In this document: piece after piece, positions 12,580 to 25,120 of the stretch
Layout: each line of letters starts with the position of its first letter
Numbering within the stretch: the first letter of the stretch is position 1
Made by a program: the position numbers and the translations under genes
Source of the DNA: Hetaerina americana
Taxonomy: Eukaryota; Arthropoda; Insecta; Odonata; Calopterygidae
DNA: 64,000 nucleotides
Direction of reading: 5' to 3'
Assembly: GCA_022747635.1 (NCBI GenBank)
Contig: JAKTNV010000003.1
Location: 101,910,954-101,974,953 of the forward strand
The notes under the pieces: generated by a model
The model's database searches: none
Told to the model about the DNA's origin: nothing
What the model saw: only the letters and a program-made list of their open reading frames with translations

Positions 12580-14570
12580 GGTGATTAAAAGAAGAACTGT
12601 GGGATGCTGCCGCCGCTGCACTTTTGACGCAAATAGGGGTTATTATTCGGGAGCACCTCGGAATCCTTCCCGAGCGTTGACCTCCCCGCGGGAGTGTGCT
12701 CCAATCGCTCCTCCCTCCTCACAGTCGTTTTATTCGCTCGTGTGCCACAATCAATGAAGTCGGTCCTGGGAGCACGATGCATTTTTTGACGGCGGCATCT
12801 AAGATTGGTCAATGACACGTCATGCAAGGAAAATTAATTGTTCTTTCGTATTTTATGCGTTACCCATGTCCAATCAAAACGTCCAATGCAACAATTCGAA
12901 GAGAAAACTAGTGTGGTCATTTCAGTCAGGTGCCATCAGCTGTTTTGCTAAAATGTGTATTTATTACCCCGGTGCATTTGCGATAAATATATTTAAAATA
13001 TGCTATTGTAAGCCAAAACGATTTATTAATATCAATAATTAAAATTGGATCCGGAATTCACGGAATGGACGCCATCAGTGGTTTTAATGTGTCATATATA
13101 TATAGAATCATTGAATGGCTTGTCCTCCAATGCTTCAAAAATACTGAAACTGGCTTCAAATTGGCTTCCAATCAACAAAGAGGAAACAGTTCTCTGCTAC
13201 TATCTCAGGAAATATTATTGAGAAATAATACAAATTAGCATGACTATTAGGGTACGTATAATAATATTTTTCGGTGAAATAACCACAAATTAATTAAAGT
13301 TAATTAGGGAAATCCTCATATTTTTGAAATCCTGCCTTCCACGTGCAATACTTATGTATGTGATGAATAAATAAATAAAACACGCATGCCTACGCTGCCA
13401 AAATAAGCTTGGCGCCTGAATTGCCTACCAGCGTTTTGTATTTAATCCCAATTCCTAAAAAAAAAGAGTGAGCGTGTCAGCGTCCATTTGTCTGCGCTAC
13501 TCCCGAAGAAAAATGCTGCCACGTCCCGTTCTCTTCCCGCCGCACTTGCGTTCGATTCATCCCGAAAATATCTGCTCCCCAAACATTCCCACGCTCGAGA
13601 GACGTCAGTTTCGCTTAGAAAGCCAACTGAATCCGGGATGACTCCCAAAATGGCCTCCATCTAAAATTCAATTTCATTTATTCATGGGTACTCTTAATCA
13701 AATTTCACTATCGAGCCATTCTCTTCAGTATCCATTAGCTAAGTATTACATGTGTCTTCTAGTAATGTGTCTAATATCCGTTTGAATGAGTGGTCGGTCT
13801 TTTGTTTATTTCCGAAATGGTTCATATTGATTGTTATGCCTATTATTGAATGGTTATAAAAGAACGATTTGATTTGATGATTCAATTTTCATTCTTTGAA
13901 GAGAAATCTATTTGAGGAAATTAGTTTTCTTTACACCAGCAGTGCATGAAAATTCAGTACTTTATCACCCTCAGTTAATTTAATATATTCATAATATTCA
14001 GTACAAAAGAAAAATCCTGAAATGAAAATTTCAAAATATCATACACGTTACCAACCCTTATCTCAAAGATTGAGGTCAACTTTCACGTCCTCTATAAATG
14101 GGGGTGAGTGTAATCGGAATCACTCTGGATACTGTCGGCTGAAAAAAGGCAGCTTTGAATTTTTATATTCATTCATTTTCATTAAAAATTTCTAATGCGG
14201 AATTTGCAGAACCTTCTGGTCGTTTTATATTTTTGAAAAACGATCTCTTAGTTAATAAATGTATTATTTTCATTAGTAGCCTGATGATTGGAGGTATGAT
14301 GTCGGAGTTCAGTGAAAATTATTAAAATTTAATAAACTCGCTAAGGACTTACCAAAAACTCTCATTTAACCATGCTATTATTACCTAATCGGTTTTAACA
14401 TTTTGAAAAGTTCTAACGAGCAATAAGCTATCGGCAAAAATGGTGACTCAATATTTCTTTATAACGGAAGATTTAGATTTTGAATGCAACAAGTTTGAAG
14501 GTTTTATAAATCACTTTTGTTCTTAGTAAGTACCAGAAATATTTTTTTTAATTCTGCAAACTACTCATTA
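12580..14570. other. No recognisable feature
   Basis: Mostly AT-rich. A slightly GC-richer patch at 13,460-13,660 has no identifiable motif. Confidence 0.4.
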
Positions 14571-14580
14571 TTTTCGTACT

Positions 14581-14612
14581 ACCGGTTTCGCTTGTAAGGG
14601 TATCATCATCAG
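14581..14612 (-). ncRNA. Hammerhead-ribozyme-like core, weak copy
   Basis: Read on the minus strand, CTGATGA (14,612-14,606) is followed by T, a 15-base intervening segment, GAAAC (14,589-14,585) and then CGGTA. This order matches a hammerhead core: CUGAUGA, stem II, GAAA, stem III, UH cleavage site. The segment expected to form stem II pairs poorly here, so the copy is probably degenerate. The same CTGATGAT...GAAAC..GG arrangement occurs at 35,651-35,679 and 48,752-48,782. Confidence 0.35.
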
Positions 14613-14819
14613 ACACTTTCGACAGTAAAGGTTAACCTGGATGCTGAACAGTTGATATAGCATTTGTTAGGAAAAGGTGAATTGGTGATGTTTAATGTGC
14701 TTGGGAACTGAAAGACACCGGGGCCAATAGTACACGGTTTTAAGTGGTACGGGGTGTAGGGCGACGGTGAGGGGTAACACAGGATGGACTGCGTGGAGAA
14801 GAAAGTATGGACTTCCAAA

Positions 14820-16030
14820 AATGGATTTTCCGGTTTTCATTATTTGGAAGCGCTAGACGCACGTTATTAAAGAACAAACATATATTTTTTTCGGATGAGC
14901 TAACAAATGCAGTCCTTGAAGTAACCTTTGAAAGTTCTGTCGGAAAATGCTTTCCGCTAATTTATTTCAAGAACAATTACTTACCTCATCGAACAGAGTG
15001 CTTCGATGTACATAGATTGAATTTAAGTCGACACACACGACGGTTTCAAATGAAATTCCCGTTGACACACCCAGAGGAGGTTCTCGTTGACACATTTCCT
15101 TGCCTCCCAAACTCGCACATGTAAGACCTCTTAATGCAGCATGGGGTTTTAAATGATGTGTAACATGAAATATTTCCGTTTCATTTCGACACCATTCAGA
15201 AATATTTTTGCCAAAGAAAATAATCATTTAACTTTTTAATATAATTAATAAAACACGTAAAACATGTTTTCCTTGTACAAAATATTGTATTGTTAGGTAA
15301 ACAAGATTCGGTAAACATATTTTCTCATTCAATTTCAAATGCTACCGGAGGACCAAAAAGGAAATGGTTATTTTAAGCGTCCTAGTGTCCTAATTGCTCA
15401 TTCTGTGATTCGAGACTTTTAACCATTGGAAATACCGCGTACAGTTGCTTATCAAGGATCTCTTCCTCCCTCACAGGCAACATAGATTGCCTTAGTCAAA
15501 TATTTTCAAGTAGGTAGGATTTTGCTAGCTTTTTATGAACCTACGTGGGCAAAAATCCGTTTAAAAAAATAGGACCCTTGCGCATAAAGGATATCTTGGA
15601 AAAAGTGCATCCACAGTGGTGAATATCACATTTATTGTTGTGATCGGTAATACGTGCCCAAAAGGCTTTCCATAATGCCTGGTGTAGTGAATGAAATGTC
15701 CCTCTCCAAGTGGTGATCCCAGGATAGCTGATATTTTATTTATTCTTATTCACTATATGGAGATTCCATTAAAATTAATTGATTTAAAATTTTCATTAAA
15801 TTAATTTTTGTGCGTTTAAATTAAAAATGGAAACCCCTCAAATTGTAACCCCTAACCTCCGCACCAATTTAATAAACTTCCGTCCCGCCGAACCAGATAG
15901 CTTGATAAGCGCTGAGCAAGACCACATCATTTCACGTCCCGAAGTATTTTCACTGATGATGCAAATCACAGAGAGAGAATATTTGACTTTCCTCCGGCTC
16001 GAGCTGAAGGATCTTAGGAGGGAGAGGGGT
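14820..16030. other. No recognisable feature
   Basis: Open frames at 14,807-15,124 (+) and 14,967-15,227 (-) overlap each other and show no recognisable domain. Confidence 0.4.
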
Positions 16031-16400
16031 GGGTGATGGATAATCTATCCCAGGGTCCCTTTCCCTCCCCCCCCCCCTCCCCCGCCCCCCTCCTGCCCCC
16101 CGACGCGACGTGGCGCTGGTCTCCTCGCCGTCTTCCCTCCGCGCTCGCTCCCACAGGCACGGCAGCCGTCGCCTCTCAGACTCAATTTTTCTTCCCTCCC
16201 GGGATCCTTACCATTTCACTTTCATTTTCCCCGCGGGCCATCCCGCCCCCCTTTAAGAGCCTCCGTCCCCTTCCGCCTCCCAGCCCCGCTCCAGCCATTC
16301 GCCCTCTCCTCCGGCTGCTCTCATTACCATTTCCTCTTCCACCTCATCGCTCTTTCCCCCTTTAGCCCCTTCCTTCCACCTGATACCTCCTCTCTTTTTT
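16030..16400. other. GC-rich island, C-rich on the + strand
   Basis: Long C runs and CCTCC repeats with CpGs end abruptly near 16,400, next to a LINE 3' fragment. The 110-codon Pro-rich frame it contains is a composition artefact. Confidence 0.5.
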
Positions 16401-16492
16401 ATTCTCACTGTTCAGTTTCCCCAAGGACCATGTGTACTCCAATGGTTGCCTTCGGACTATGGTCGCGCGTGGACTATATATTTACTTTATGT

Positions 16493-16880
16493 AATACCCT
16501 TCAAGCAACCGCTAGGGTGTGTGTTAGGGGATGATTAAAAACCAGACTACTTTTGACGCAATATAAATTTACCCCCTGGCGCTGTCGGCCAACTTTATTC
16601 TGATCTCTTGTCGTTCGCGAGAAAAATGACATCTTAAATCTATCTGTTCTGCACGAGGTAAAAAAAGAAACTTTACACTTCCACAATAAAATATTTTATT
16701 GTGGAAATGTAAAGTTTCTTTTTTACCCTCATAATGAAGGAATTCCACGAAGTTAAACCTGAAACTGTTAAGTCTATTTGTTCTCCACTCAATCTCTCCA
16801 ATTTTATAGTGGCATGATGGGGGTTGTAATATATTTTCAACAACATTACTAAAGAGACATCCTTTCAATTTATGCAAGAG
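16493..16880 (-). mobile_element. LINE (CR1/Jockey-like) 3' end, split by an insertion
   Basis: The minus strand encodes LHKLKGCLFSNVVENILQPPS (about 16,877-16,810). It is collinear with LLHKLEGCDFSNDVENVLLPPS in the LINE copy at 45.3 kb. After an interruption it continues with CRTDRFKMSFFSRTTRDQN (16,653-16,597), the conserved 'RT..FF.RTIRDWN' tail. It ends in the shared 3' sequence CACACCCTAGCGGT near 16,505-16,525. The interruption (16,654-16,769) is a foldback element flanked by duplicated LINE sequence. The copy is 5'-truncated and inactive. Confidence 0.75.
16654..16769. mobile_element. Foldback element with imperfect 18-bp target duplication
   Basis: The insert lies inside a LINE 3' end. 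It is bounded by direct repeats at 16,636-16,653 and 16,770-16,787 that match at 15 of 18 positions, consistent with an aged target-site duplication. Its first part is an inverted repeat: 16,657-16,692 against 16,693-16,727, about 35 bp with one mismatch and one indel. The rest, to 16,769, is homologous on the opposite strand to 59,177-59,220 (shared AACAGTTTCAGG, GGAATTCCTTCAT, GAGGGTA and AAGAAACTT blocks). It therefore belongs to the same family as the palindromic element at 59.2 kb. Confidence 0.65.
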
Positions 16881-18664
16881 ATTTAATCTGTAATGTAACC
16901 CTTGCTCCGTGAGTGATTACTCACCTAGCTCCTCTATTTAGTAAGTGGGGTCCAGTACGTTTTTCGCTCTCTCTCTCTCTATACTTCACCCATGGTTCCA
17001 TATCTCATTTAATTATAATTATCAGACGATTATTTTTTCCTTCCCTAAAAAAATCAAAGAAGTACATTTACAACAGAAAGCAAATTGAGTCCATGCTGTT
17101 TTCAAGTTTCTAAGATGTCCAGAGAACATCAAATGGAGCAAAGACCTGAAGGAAATCGCGGCATTCAGCAGGAGGTAGTGGTAAAAATTGATTGCTTTGC
17201 TTTCGAATAATTTCAATGAAAACTGTTCAAACGAATCGATACGATGCGTGTTAACGAATTCATGCAAATTCAGAACTCAGGCCTGTGGGGTGTGAGATTT
17301 GAACTACCAGAATGGGGAGTTCACTTCTTTTACCCACCCCACTTGAATCACCGAATGTGACCCAAAGTTTTTTCTATTTAAAGAAACACATTGCTTGGCT
17401 TTATAGCTACGAGATATCACCCAATTTGGAAATGTGACGTGGCGGCAGTCAGCGACCGTACGCTCAGCCCACTAGATAAACATGCCTCCAATTAAGATAG
17501 TATTTGATGACATCTTTTAAGGTTAATTAGTCAATAATAGCGATAAACCTCGTCAATTAAAGTATGAATTCCATGGGGCTATTTATTTTCGGAGAACTGG
17601 TTTATACACAAAAGGGTAACGAATTTACGTCATCAAATATGAGCATATTATTATAATGTTGCCATAATTCCAATCCAACTTTTCCATTTAGAGTTAAATT
17701 GTTTTCTTTGGTAAATCATAATAATATATCGATTTTGATAAATGTAGCCATTATCATTTGCCATGAGAAAGAAATAAAGAAAGAGTGAATAATCACTTCC
17801 TCTCTACGTTTTCCTCCTCCCGTTCCATTCCAAAGGTATTCATTTTCTCGCGCCCTCGCCAGGTCCTATCTCGTTCCCCCTACGCCGAACTCCTCAAATT
17901 AAGGAAGTTGTTGGAAACTTTGTCATTTAAAGGCTAAAACGCTGGATTGATGACTCGTGGAAAACATTTTTGATGGAAGCAATTTAATGATATTAATCGC
18001 TCAAAATAATAATTATTAATTGCATCGAATGCTATTTGATTTTCATAATATGTGCCCCAAGGCTAAGGTAAATAACCCATCCGGTATGAAACCCATATTT
18101 CAACGTGAATACATGAAGAGTGATAAGAAAAAACAACAGAGGGAAGATTAAATATTTTTATCTAATCATTCTGACAACTCATTTGACAAGTAAACATTTT
18201 TGTGATGAAAATATCCAGACTATCCAGACAACCCTGACAAAGCGTTTAAGTAATGTAAGAATGTAATAATCAACTGTATGACTTATAAGATAAGAATTTG
18301 AGGAATATTTTGTTTGAAAGTACGCACACATTTCTGCATGTTCCTTGTAAAAATTTTAAATTTTGCATTGTCACTCTTTCGGACATGCACACCATAATCA
18401 TTCAAGGATATTACGTGTTATACCACAATTTTTGTGAATTGTGGAAAGATGGTTCCTGTCTTGTTAATGCACTATGCTAGCCCTTATTTCTTGCTATATT
18501 CCATTTTTAATTGTAGTATTGGCTATTTTCTATGCATATTGATTCACATTATTTCGTTTTTGCATCTGTTGGTGCAGCTTTATTGATTTGTTGCTATGTT
18601 TTATTAATCACTTGCATACAAAAGATGCTTCACAATACATTTTAAGCTGTTACATATAATACGG
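16881..18664. other. AT-rich sequence, no gene recognised
   Basis: A short CT repeat lies at 16,966-16,980. Nothing else is identifiable. Confidence 0.4.
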
Positions 18665-18667
18665 GAG

Positions 18668-18905
18668 ATATGGTAGTCCAGTGGGTAGAGCGTTGGGTTA
18701 CTGATCAGAGGATCCGGTTTCGATTCCGACTTTCCACACCCTCAGCTTCGCCCGAGCTATGTGATTTTTCAAATTCCTGATCTTCTATGGAAACCATAGG
18801 CGGCACAGGGAAAGGAACTAGCTCCCTTAGCTCGGTGTGTGAATTTCACACACCATTGTGCCTAGTAATATGTGAGCTCTACTCTCACCTATCAAACCAA
18901 TTTTC
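18668..18905 (+). mobile_element. tRNA-derived SINE, copy 1
   Basis: A tRNA-like head carries an RNA polymerase III box A (GGTAGTCCAGTGGGTAGAG, 18,672-18,690) and box B (GGTTTCGATTCC, 18,716-18,727). The body shares TCAGCTTCGCCC, a GGCACAGGGAAAGGAA-like block and GTGTGTGAATTTCAC with the SINE at 37.6 kb. The GTGTGTGAA/TTCACACAC segment near 18,834-18,855 is a perfect small inverted repeat. Upstream is the AT-rich flank. The 3' boundary is estimated from the end of similarity between the two copies. Confidence 0.75.
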
Positions 18906-19229
18906 ATGTTGATACTTGTGCTTTTTGAGTAACGTAATGTATCATATTTTTTGAAAAGAACTCTTTGATTTACTCTTGAGAAACACAGGCGAAGAGCACC
19001 ATAAAAATGTATGCGTCTCGGTGCTTATATTTTTTGGTTAACCAAGCGTACTCGAAAGAGTACAAGCTTCCTACGGATTATTACTGACTTGGAACAAAGA
19101 AAAGTTAACCATTTCCATTTACGTTTTATTTTAGGATTACGGATATGCGGATAGCTGGTAATCCCCGGAGCAGCGATGCCGGGAACCACTGGTTTACCCT
19201 CTGATCAAAAATTTCACATTTGCTCACCG

Positions 19230-19980
19230 CGACTTCCATTCCACCCCGTTTCTGTCATTTCGTTACGGGGCATGTAACTCGTGGCACTCCCCATTTGCCG
19301 CCCACCCCTCTCCGCATCTTCTTCGACATTCATAACACTCGACGTCTCAATTTGGCGGTCGAGGTTTCACCTCCCCAACTCCACCCCCGCCTCTCCCGAA
19401 ACGACACCCTCCAACCCCCCCCTACCTACTTCCCTCCCCCGCATGAATTCTCCCTCCTTCCCATCCGTCAAGTTTCCTTCCGTGGCATGTCTCCCCTCCG
19501 CCACTCTCTCACCGACCTCGCCCTTCCCAATTCTCAGGCGGGGAAAAAAGATTCCTGGGAAAATGCGGAGGAAAGAATAATGGAGTAACGAGACGAGAAC
19601 ACCCTTCCCTCTTCAATCAAACTGAGAGTGAAAGTTCCCTCGCGCCCGCCTCCCACTTTTTACAGGGAAGCCATACCCACGGGGATCACGGGGTGGCCGG
19701 GACGGCGGGGCGGCTGGGTATGGTGTGGGAAAGGCGGGGGAGTGGGGCACGGTGCGGGTTGGAGAGGTGGGTGGGGTCGCCGGGGCGGGTGACCCGGCCC
19801 CGGCCGGAGAGGGGTTTCCCTCCGACGTGGGTCCTTTCCGGGCGGCGGTGGCTCGTCTGCTTCGGTGGGTCATTATGGGATTTCCCAAGAGGTGAAGCGG
19901 CGCGCGGGGTCAGTGGCTCTGGATTCGTGACTGTTTCGGCTTTTCCCCCTTGGATTCATCCCTCGCCATTCATGGAGATT
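19230..19980. promoter_or_regulatory. GC island with C-rich to G-rich switch
   Basis: The + strand is C-rich from about 19,240 to 19,450 and G-rich from about 19,680 to 19,900 (repeated GGGGCGG-like blocks, many CpGs). The switch resembles that seen in the islands at 6.4-7.5 and 28.8-29.5 kb. Candidate open frames on both strands are compositional. A divergent promoter is possible but not shown. Confidence 0.3.
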
Positions 19981-20090
19981 CATTCGGATTCCAGGGATTG
20001 AAGCTGTTTTTATTCGAGGTCCCTCCTGAATGATTAGGGTCACGTCTTGGATTTAGCCGAGCCAGCGCGGACATTCCTTGCATTAAAAAA

Positions 20091-20282
20091 TACGTATATA
20101 TGTATGTATATGTATGTGCAATATAATATATATATATACATATAATATATTATATAAAAATAATATATATTATATAATATATATATTATATATATTATAT
20201 AAATATAATATATATTATATATATCTATATATATACATATATATTATATTATATATATATATATATATACATATATATAATG
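20091..20282. repeat. Imperfect AT dinucleotide microsatellite
   Basis: About 190 bp of TA-rich sequence with interruptions (TGTATG, CATATA, AAAAATAATA). It immediately follows the GC-rich island. Confidence 0.9.
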
Positions 20283-20289
20283 TAAGTTA

Positions 20290-23250
20290 AAAAGGATTAT
20301 AAGCGTCTTGCTGAGTGGATACTTTCATCAATTCAGCCATGCTATTTTCTGACCCAAATAACGTTAATACAAAGTCAATTATTTCATTACATTTCAAAAC
20401 GTTAATACTAATAAACAAGTGATTCTACGTGTGGTATTTGAGTCGGGTAGGATATAATCTTAAGTTTGATAGCAACGTAATCGGGGAACTTGAGCCCCAT
20501 TTGGTATTCGTGGCGCAAATTAATGGCATATAAATTAGTTACATTAACATATGCTATTTCCAATGTGTTATGTTAGCTGTGCTTTCAAACAAGTGCGTGG
20601 GGTTTTTAGGGATTGTTCATTCATTTTTATGTTGATTCTTACAGATACTTAACGGGGCGCTGTGCCATTTCATTGCCCACCTCTGCAAGAAATATTTCAC
20701 GAATTACGGAATTTGATCGATGGCAGGTGCCTCAGATCGTCAGTTTGGAGAACGGTGATCAGGGTTCAGGAGATGCCGCATTCGTCACCCACTCTCAGAG
20801 AATCCTCCGAAGCTGTCGTCATTAGTGGATCCTTGAAAGGATTCCAATTCTTGGAGGCTTGGATTTAAGACGGGATTGCGGGGTGGCCGCAAACGGCCTA
20901 GTGCCCTCCATTTAGTATTTCAAATGTTCTTGAGAGATTCACGACATCCCAGTCACTTTGGGGCAGCGACGATGTTAGCAGAGAGATTTTCAGAGAGAGC
21001 ATGGGCACGAGTGTTAATTTCGTACAAGCAGTACACTGCGGAAATGGAATCCATTGGAAATCCATTGTCGGAAATGGAACTTCCCGACTGGATTAAATAA
21101 TAAAAACACGACATGCAGTATATTATAAGATACGTACATTACAAAATGATTAATTTCAGCCATGGATTTCAGTCATACGAATTCGTAATTAAAATACTAA
21201 TTCGCAATAAAAAGCAATTCTTTTCAATTTAAAAATGTTTTCATCAACCTAAAACTTTATTCCAAATATGTTCTTCTTAATGTTGAATACATTTTTGTGA
21301 TTTGATATTTGGATTGAACGGAATTTTTAATTCCTGCATGGATCATCACCGGATTACTACATACTGTGAATGCTACGAATTTTAACGATGCCATATTTCA
21401 TCGTTGCCAATAGAACAATCCACGGATTCCACGAAACCCCATGGATTTCGTGGAATCAGTCGAAGATCATTCATGTGGTATTCAGGTCTTTCTACAGTTA
21501 AATAATAGCGTCCACCCGCGGATAGAACTTCCAAATAGTATCCTTGAAATATTTTACTTCTAAAATTCCCTGGGAATTTCATGACTCAGGAATTTTATCC
21601 AGGGTAAGATGAGTTAAAACAAACAATTAAAATTCTAAAAAAAATTCTTATCAAATTTTGTACCCTGAACTTAAATTTCAATTTTTATGCAGAGTGATGG
21701 CTTACTTGAAGTCTCAAAATCTATCAAAAATGTGTAAAATCGAAATGAACGAGCAGATTGGAAGGGAAGATAAGTGTGGATTATTTTAATCTGAGAACGT
21801 GCACCGGGTTCGTATGACTTAATATGAAGCGGAAGTTTTGTTATTTTAAACCGTGGTTTACAAATCAAGGTAGTTTTTTTAATAGATCCGGGGACTACGT
21901 CAATATTCTGAGCCTCGACGAACTCGACTAAATGCCCTAAAATCATTCACATTACGAGTAGCTATTTGCTAACTCCTATTTTTTTTTAATCTTCCTTTAT
22001 TCCTTCCAAAATTTTCAATCCTTTCTTTCCTCTCCCTCACTTAATATTCTCCCTTATCCTCTTCACGGCCTTCACATTCCATTACATCTCATTGTATCCA
22101 GCATCGCCTTATCCTGCGTTCTGCGAACTTTTTCCCTGAACATTTTCCTCTTCTTACGTCATGGAATCCGCACGACATCGCTTATTTAGCGATTTAATTA
22201 TAGCAATTCATGCTTAGTTGTAAAATATTGTAACCGGAAAATGTTCATACCTATTTGGGGAGGGAAATTTTTTTGCCAGCCTAACGTTCCTGCCTGCAGT
22301 GCAATTTTCAATCAAAAGGCAGGGCTGGGGAACACTAAACCATACGAGTATTATTGATGAAACGAAGAACTGCTTCTGTGGTTGAGAACCTTCTTTCTAA
22401 CATGACTTCAGAGCATCTACTGGTTGATATTGAGCATTTATCTCATGCATCACAATCTTTCTTTTCTCTTATTTTTATCACAATTTTCCATATTCAGCTC
22501 ATCTTTTTAGAGCCATTTTAGAAGAGAGTATTCTAGCAGTTACTTCGTTCTCTTTTCCGCTTAGTTTCAGTAAAATGGCAAGAGAGGCAGAATGTAAATT
22601 ACTTTTTAATATAGAATTTATAAATTAGAATATTCCATCTTGTCTTCTTCAATGACCTCTGGCTCAATTTTGTGATAATTCATTAACACTGCTCACTTTG
22701 TGCTTTTGGTGCTCGAAGTGCGTCATAAATATTTGGGGATCACGCATCACAGAGTCTGCCAAAGACACCGTTAGTCAGTCTGGAGATAGGCGATTCTCCT
22801 TCGCCTCCGTAACGTAATTCGGCGAACTCGAAGTAGTTAATTTTAGCGAGCTTGACACCACGATGTACCTACACTGTAACCGTGCATGCACCATAAATAT
22901 GAGGAAACTTGAAGGAAGAGATGAAAAATTCTTGAAATGAGGAACGGCGAGAAAAATGACGGAGGTGAGAGATTACAGGAAAATTGGTGAGCGTGCAAAA
23001 GGAATGCGCGAAACGTCCTTGGATTGTAATATGTTATACCCCATTATGAAAAGTGTCGTATAATGTCTTTTCCACCAACTGCTTGGCGATGCCTTCCACT
23101 GTGAGACCGAAGCGAAAAGAACGCCTGGGTTTACAGAATGTCCTTGCGTTTATTTTTTGGAAGCCCCTCGGCCTCTGCCCACGGTGGCATCAGCGACGAA
23201 TAAGTCATTGGTTGGTCATGAGGCGCGTTGCCCGTTGCTGTTCATTTGTC
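20290..23250. other. Mostly featureless; small inverted repeat inside
   Basis: At 20,640-20,870 a GC-richer segment follows a TTCTTACAG acceptor-like site and contains open frames in all + frames, but no domain is recognisable. Positions 22,000-22,150 are pyrimidine-rich. No gene can be supported. Confidence 0.35.
21425..21457. repeat. Short inverted repeat (12-bp arms)
   Basis: GATTCCACGAAA at 21,425-21,436 is perfectly complementary to TTTCGTGGAATC at 21,446-21,457, with a 9-base spacer. It could form a strong hairpin. No flanking poly-T tract or coding context gives it a role. Confidence 0.75.
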
Positions 23251-23259
23251 TTCCTCGTC

Positions 23260-23600
23260 GGTGTCCTCCCTCTCGGTCCTTTGCATTTGCCCTCTTCCGC
23301 CACCCTCCTTCTTCTCCTCCTCCTCCCCCCCGTTCCTCCCTTCCCTGCAGCCCTGCCCCCGGCGCTGCCCGCGTCCCCTTCCCCCGGAGGACACAGATCC
23401 CCCCCGCTGGCCCCATTACTCCCCTGTCTCCAGCCGCTTCCCTCCACGGGTTTCTCTCTTGCGCCTCCTCCCCTTCATTCACACTCCTAGGTTCATCCTG
23501 CCTCAATCGTTGCTAAGGGATCCAGGGGTGTTGGTGCGGCATTGTGCTGCCCTGTGTATCGTCTCCGGGGGTGGGGGGGATGTTACAGTTTTTAGATCTA
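23260..23600. other. GC-rich island, C-rich on the + strand
   Basis: CTCCTCC-rich and CpG-containing sequence, with GGGGGTGGGGGG near its downstream edge (23,568-23,580). Overlapping frames of 80-155 codons on both strands reflect composition and have no domain. Confidence 0.5.
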
Positions 23601-23874
23601 AGACGATCATTTCCCCACCTGTGTCCTTGGGGAAGAGACAGTTTTATGCTGCATGTCCATGTGGTAGTGGAATTTTGACTTCCTACTTCTACTAAAGGTA
23701 CGTTTTTGGAGAAATTTCTTGCTACATCCTAAGGTGCCATTATTTTTTAGATGATAGCATATGTATTTGCATGCATGTAGAATGAAAGGATTTTTGCATG
23801 GATGTATATGCCACTGTGGGTAATGTTTTGCTTGCATGTGTTGTTTTTACATGTGGTTGTGTTCCTTTTTACGG

Positions 23875-23940
23875 GTGGTGGCCACACGCCTTTGCGGCGG
23901 CTTGCGGGGTATTATGTAGATAGATAGATGGATAGATCAG
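23875..23940 (+). mobile_element. LINE 3' tail fragment ending in (GATA)n
   Basis: GGCCACACGCCTTTGCGGCGG and CTTGCGGGGTA match the 3' sequence CACACACCTTAGCGGTGGCTTGCAGGGTA of the LINE copies at 43.3 and 45.5 kb. A short TAGATAGATAGATGGATAG repeat follows, as expected where a LINE 3' end carries a tandem microsatellite tail. Only the tail is recognisable. Confidence 0.55.
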
Positions 23941-23944
23941 TGAA

Positions 23945-25028
23945 TACTCGTACTCGAGAACCATTTTCCTTCGCATCAGGAATGAATGAGAGAAGTGGGA
24001 GAATATTCATGGGAAGCACCAACGATATTTTTCACCCATTCCGAACCTCTTCCCAAGATGGTCTCTGGTCCTGAGAGGATTTTGGCGGATGAACACATCA
24101 ACGGATGTTTTCCCGTTTAAACTACGCAAGTAAAAACAAACCAACGTAAGTAAAGCTTAAGAGTTTAGTCGGTGAACGAAACTGGTTACATAAAAAAACT
24201 TGTCATATTTATAAAAAAATGCTTGGTTGATAAAAAAAAACATCCGTTACCGTGGGGATGATGTTAACCTATTTTTTTAAATTTATTTCTTCGTATTCCC
24301 CATGCCAGAAAAATTTTAATTATTGATGCGTAGGGCATTCTAAGGATAACGAGGCGAAAATTCAATGATAAATATTTTCATCTTTTTCTCTTTGTTATGT
24401 GGTTTACGGTTGAAATTTAGCACTGCTACATGGAAATCTAACAGAATCAGTTACATTGTGGCTCTTTTCATTCCTCTGGCATTCGAAAGTTTTCGGCATC
24501 GTGCCAAGTCATACATTCACCGTCAACTTCGCTAATGAATCGATGGCTTCCCATCATACTTCCAGGGCTCTTAACAGGTGGTGCTGCGAGGGAAGAGGAC
24601 CGGACGATTGGAGTCCGATGTCCAAAACCTGATTCCTTGACCGTAAGCACCGTAATTTTCACCGAATAAACTGTAATTCCAAAAGGGGTGCTTGATGAGT
24701 TTTACAGAGTAAATTCAGAGCACAGTTCGATATTTTAAAAATTTAATTGCTAGAAATATAAAATAAACCGTTTTTACAATTATATAAACCATTACACGGG
24801 ACAGGAAACTCGCCTCTCTTCCTGATGGTAGACGTGAACTGTGGACCTTGGCGAGTGCGACATAATGCAGATCCTACATAAATTTTGACTGAGAACCTAA
24901 TGTAACAAGAATATAAAGGCTGGGATAAAATTGTATCAATCTGTAGATAGAAGATGAATCTGCCAATGAAACTGATGAACTCAATTTTAATTTAACCTGA
25001 CAATGCAAGAATTTCAGAGAGTAAAAAT
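23945..25028. other. No recognisable feature
   Basis: AT-rich sequence with short open frames only. Confidence 0.4.
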
Positions 25029-25030
25029 CA

Positions 25031-25120
25031 TTCGCCTTGACCAGGATACAAACTCGGTTCCCTGTATGTCCGGCCGATTGCTTTAGCCAGTTAAGCTACC
25101 GAGGCATCCTGCCACGCTGA
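25031..25120 (-). mobile_element. tRNA-like SINE head
   Basis: On the minus strand the sequence reads GCCTCGGTAGCTTAACTGGC (box A-like, near 25,105) and, about 45 bases later, GAGTTTGTATCCTGG (degenerate box B). This spacing fits an RNA polymerase III promoter of a tRNA-derived SINE. The acceptor stem does not pair, so it is not a functional tRNA gene. It differs from the SINE pair at 18.7 and 37.6 kb and seems to be another family. Confidence 0.55.

Noticed and set aside
20640..20870. Exon with acceptor TTCTTACAG and open frames
   Set aside because: No clear donor in the matching frame and no domain; open frames exist in all three + frames.
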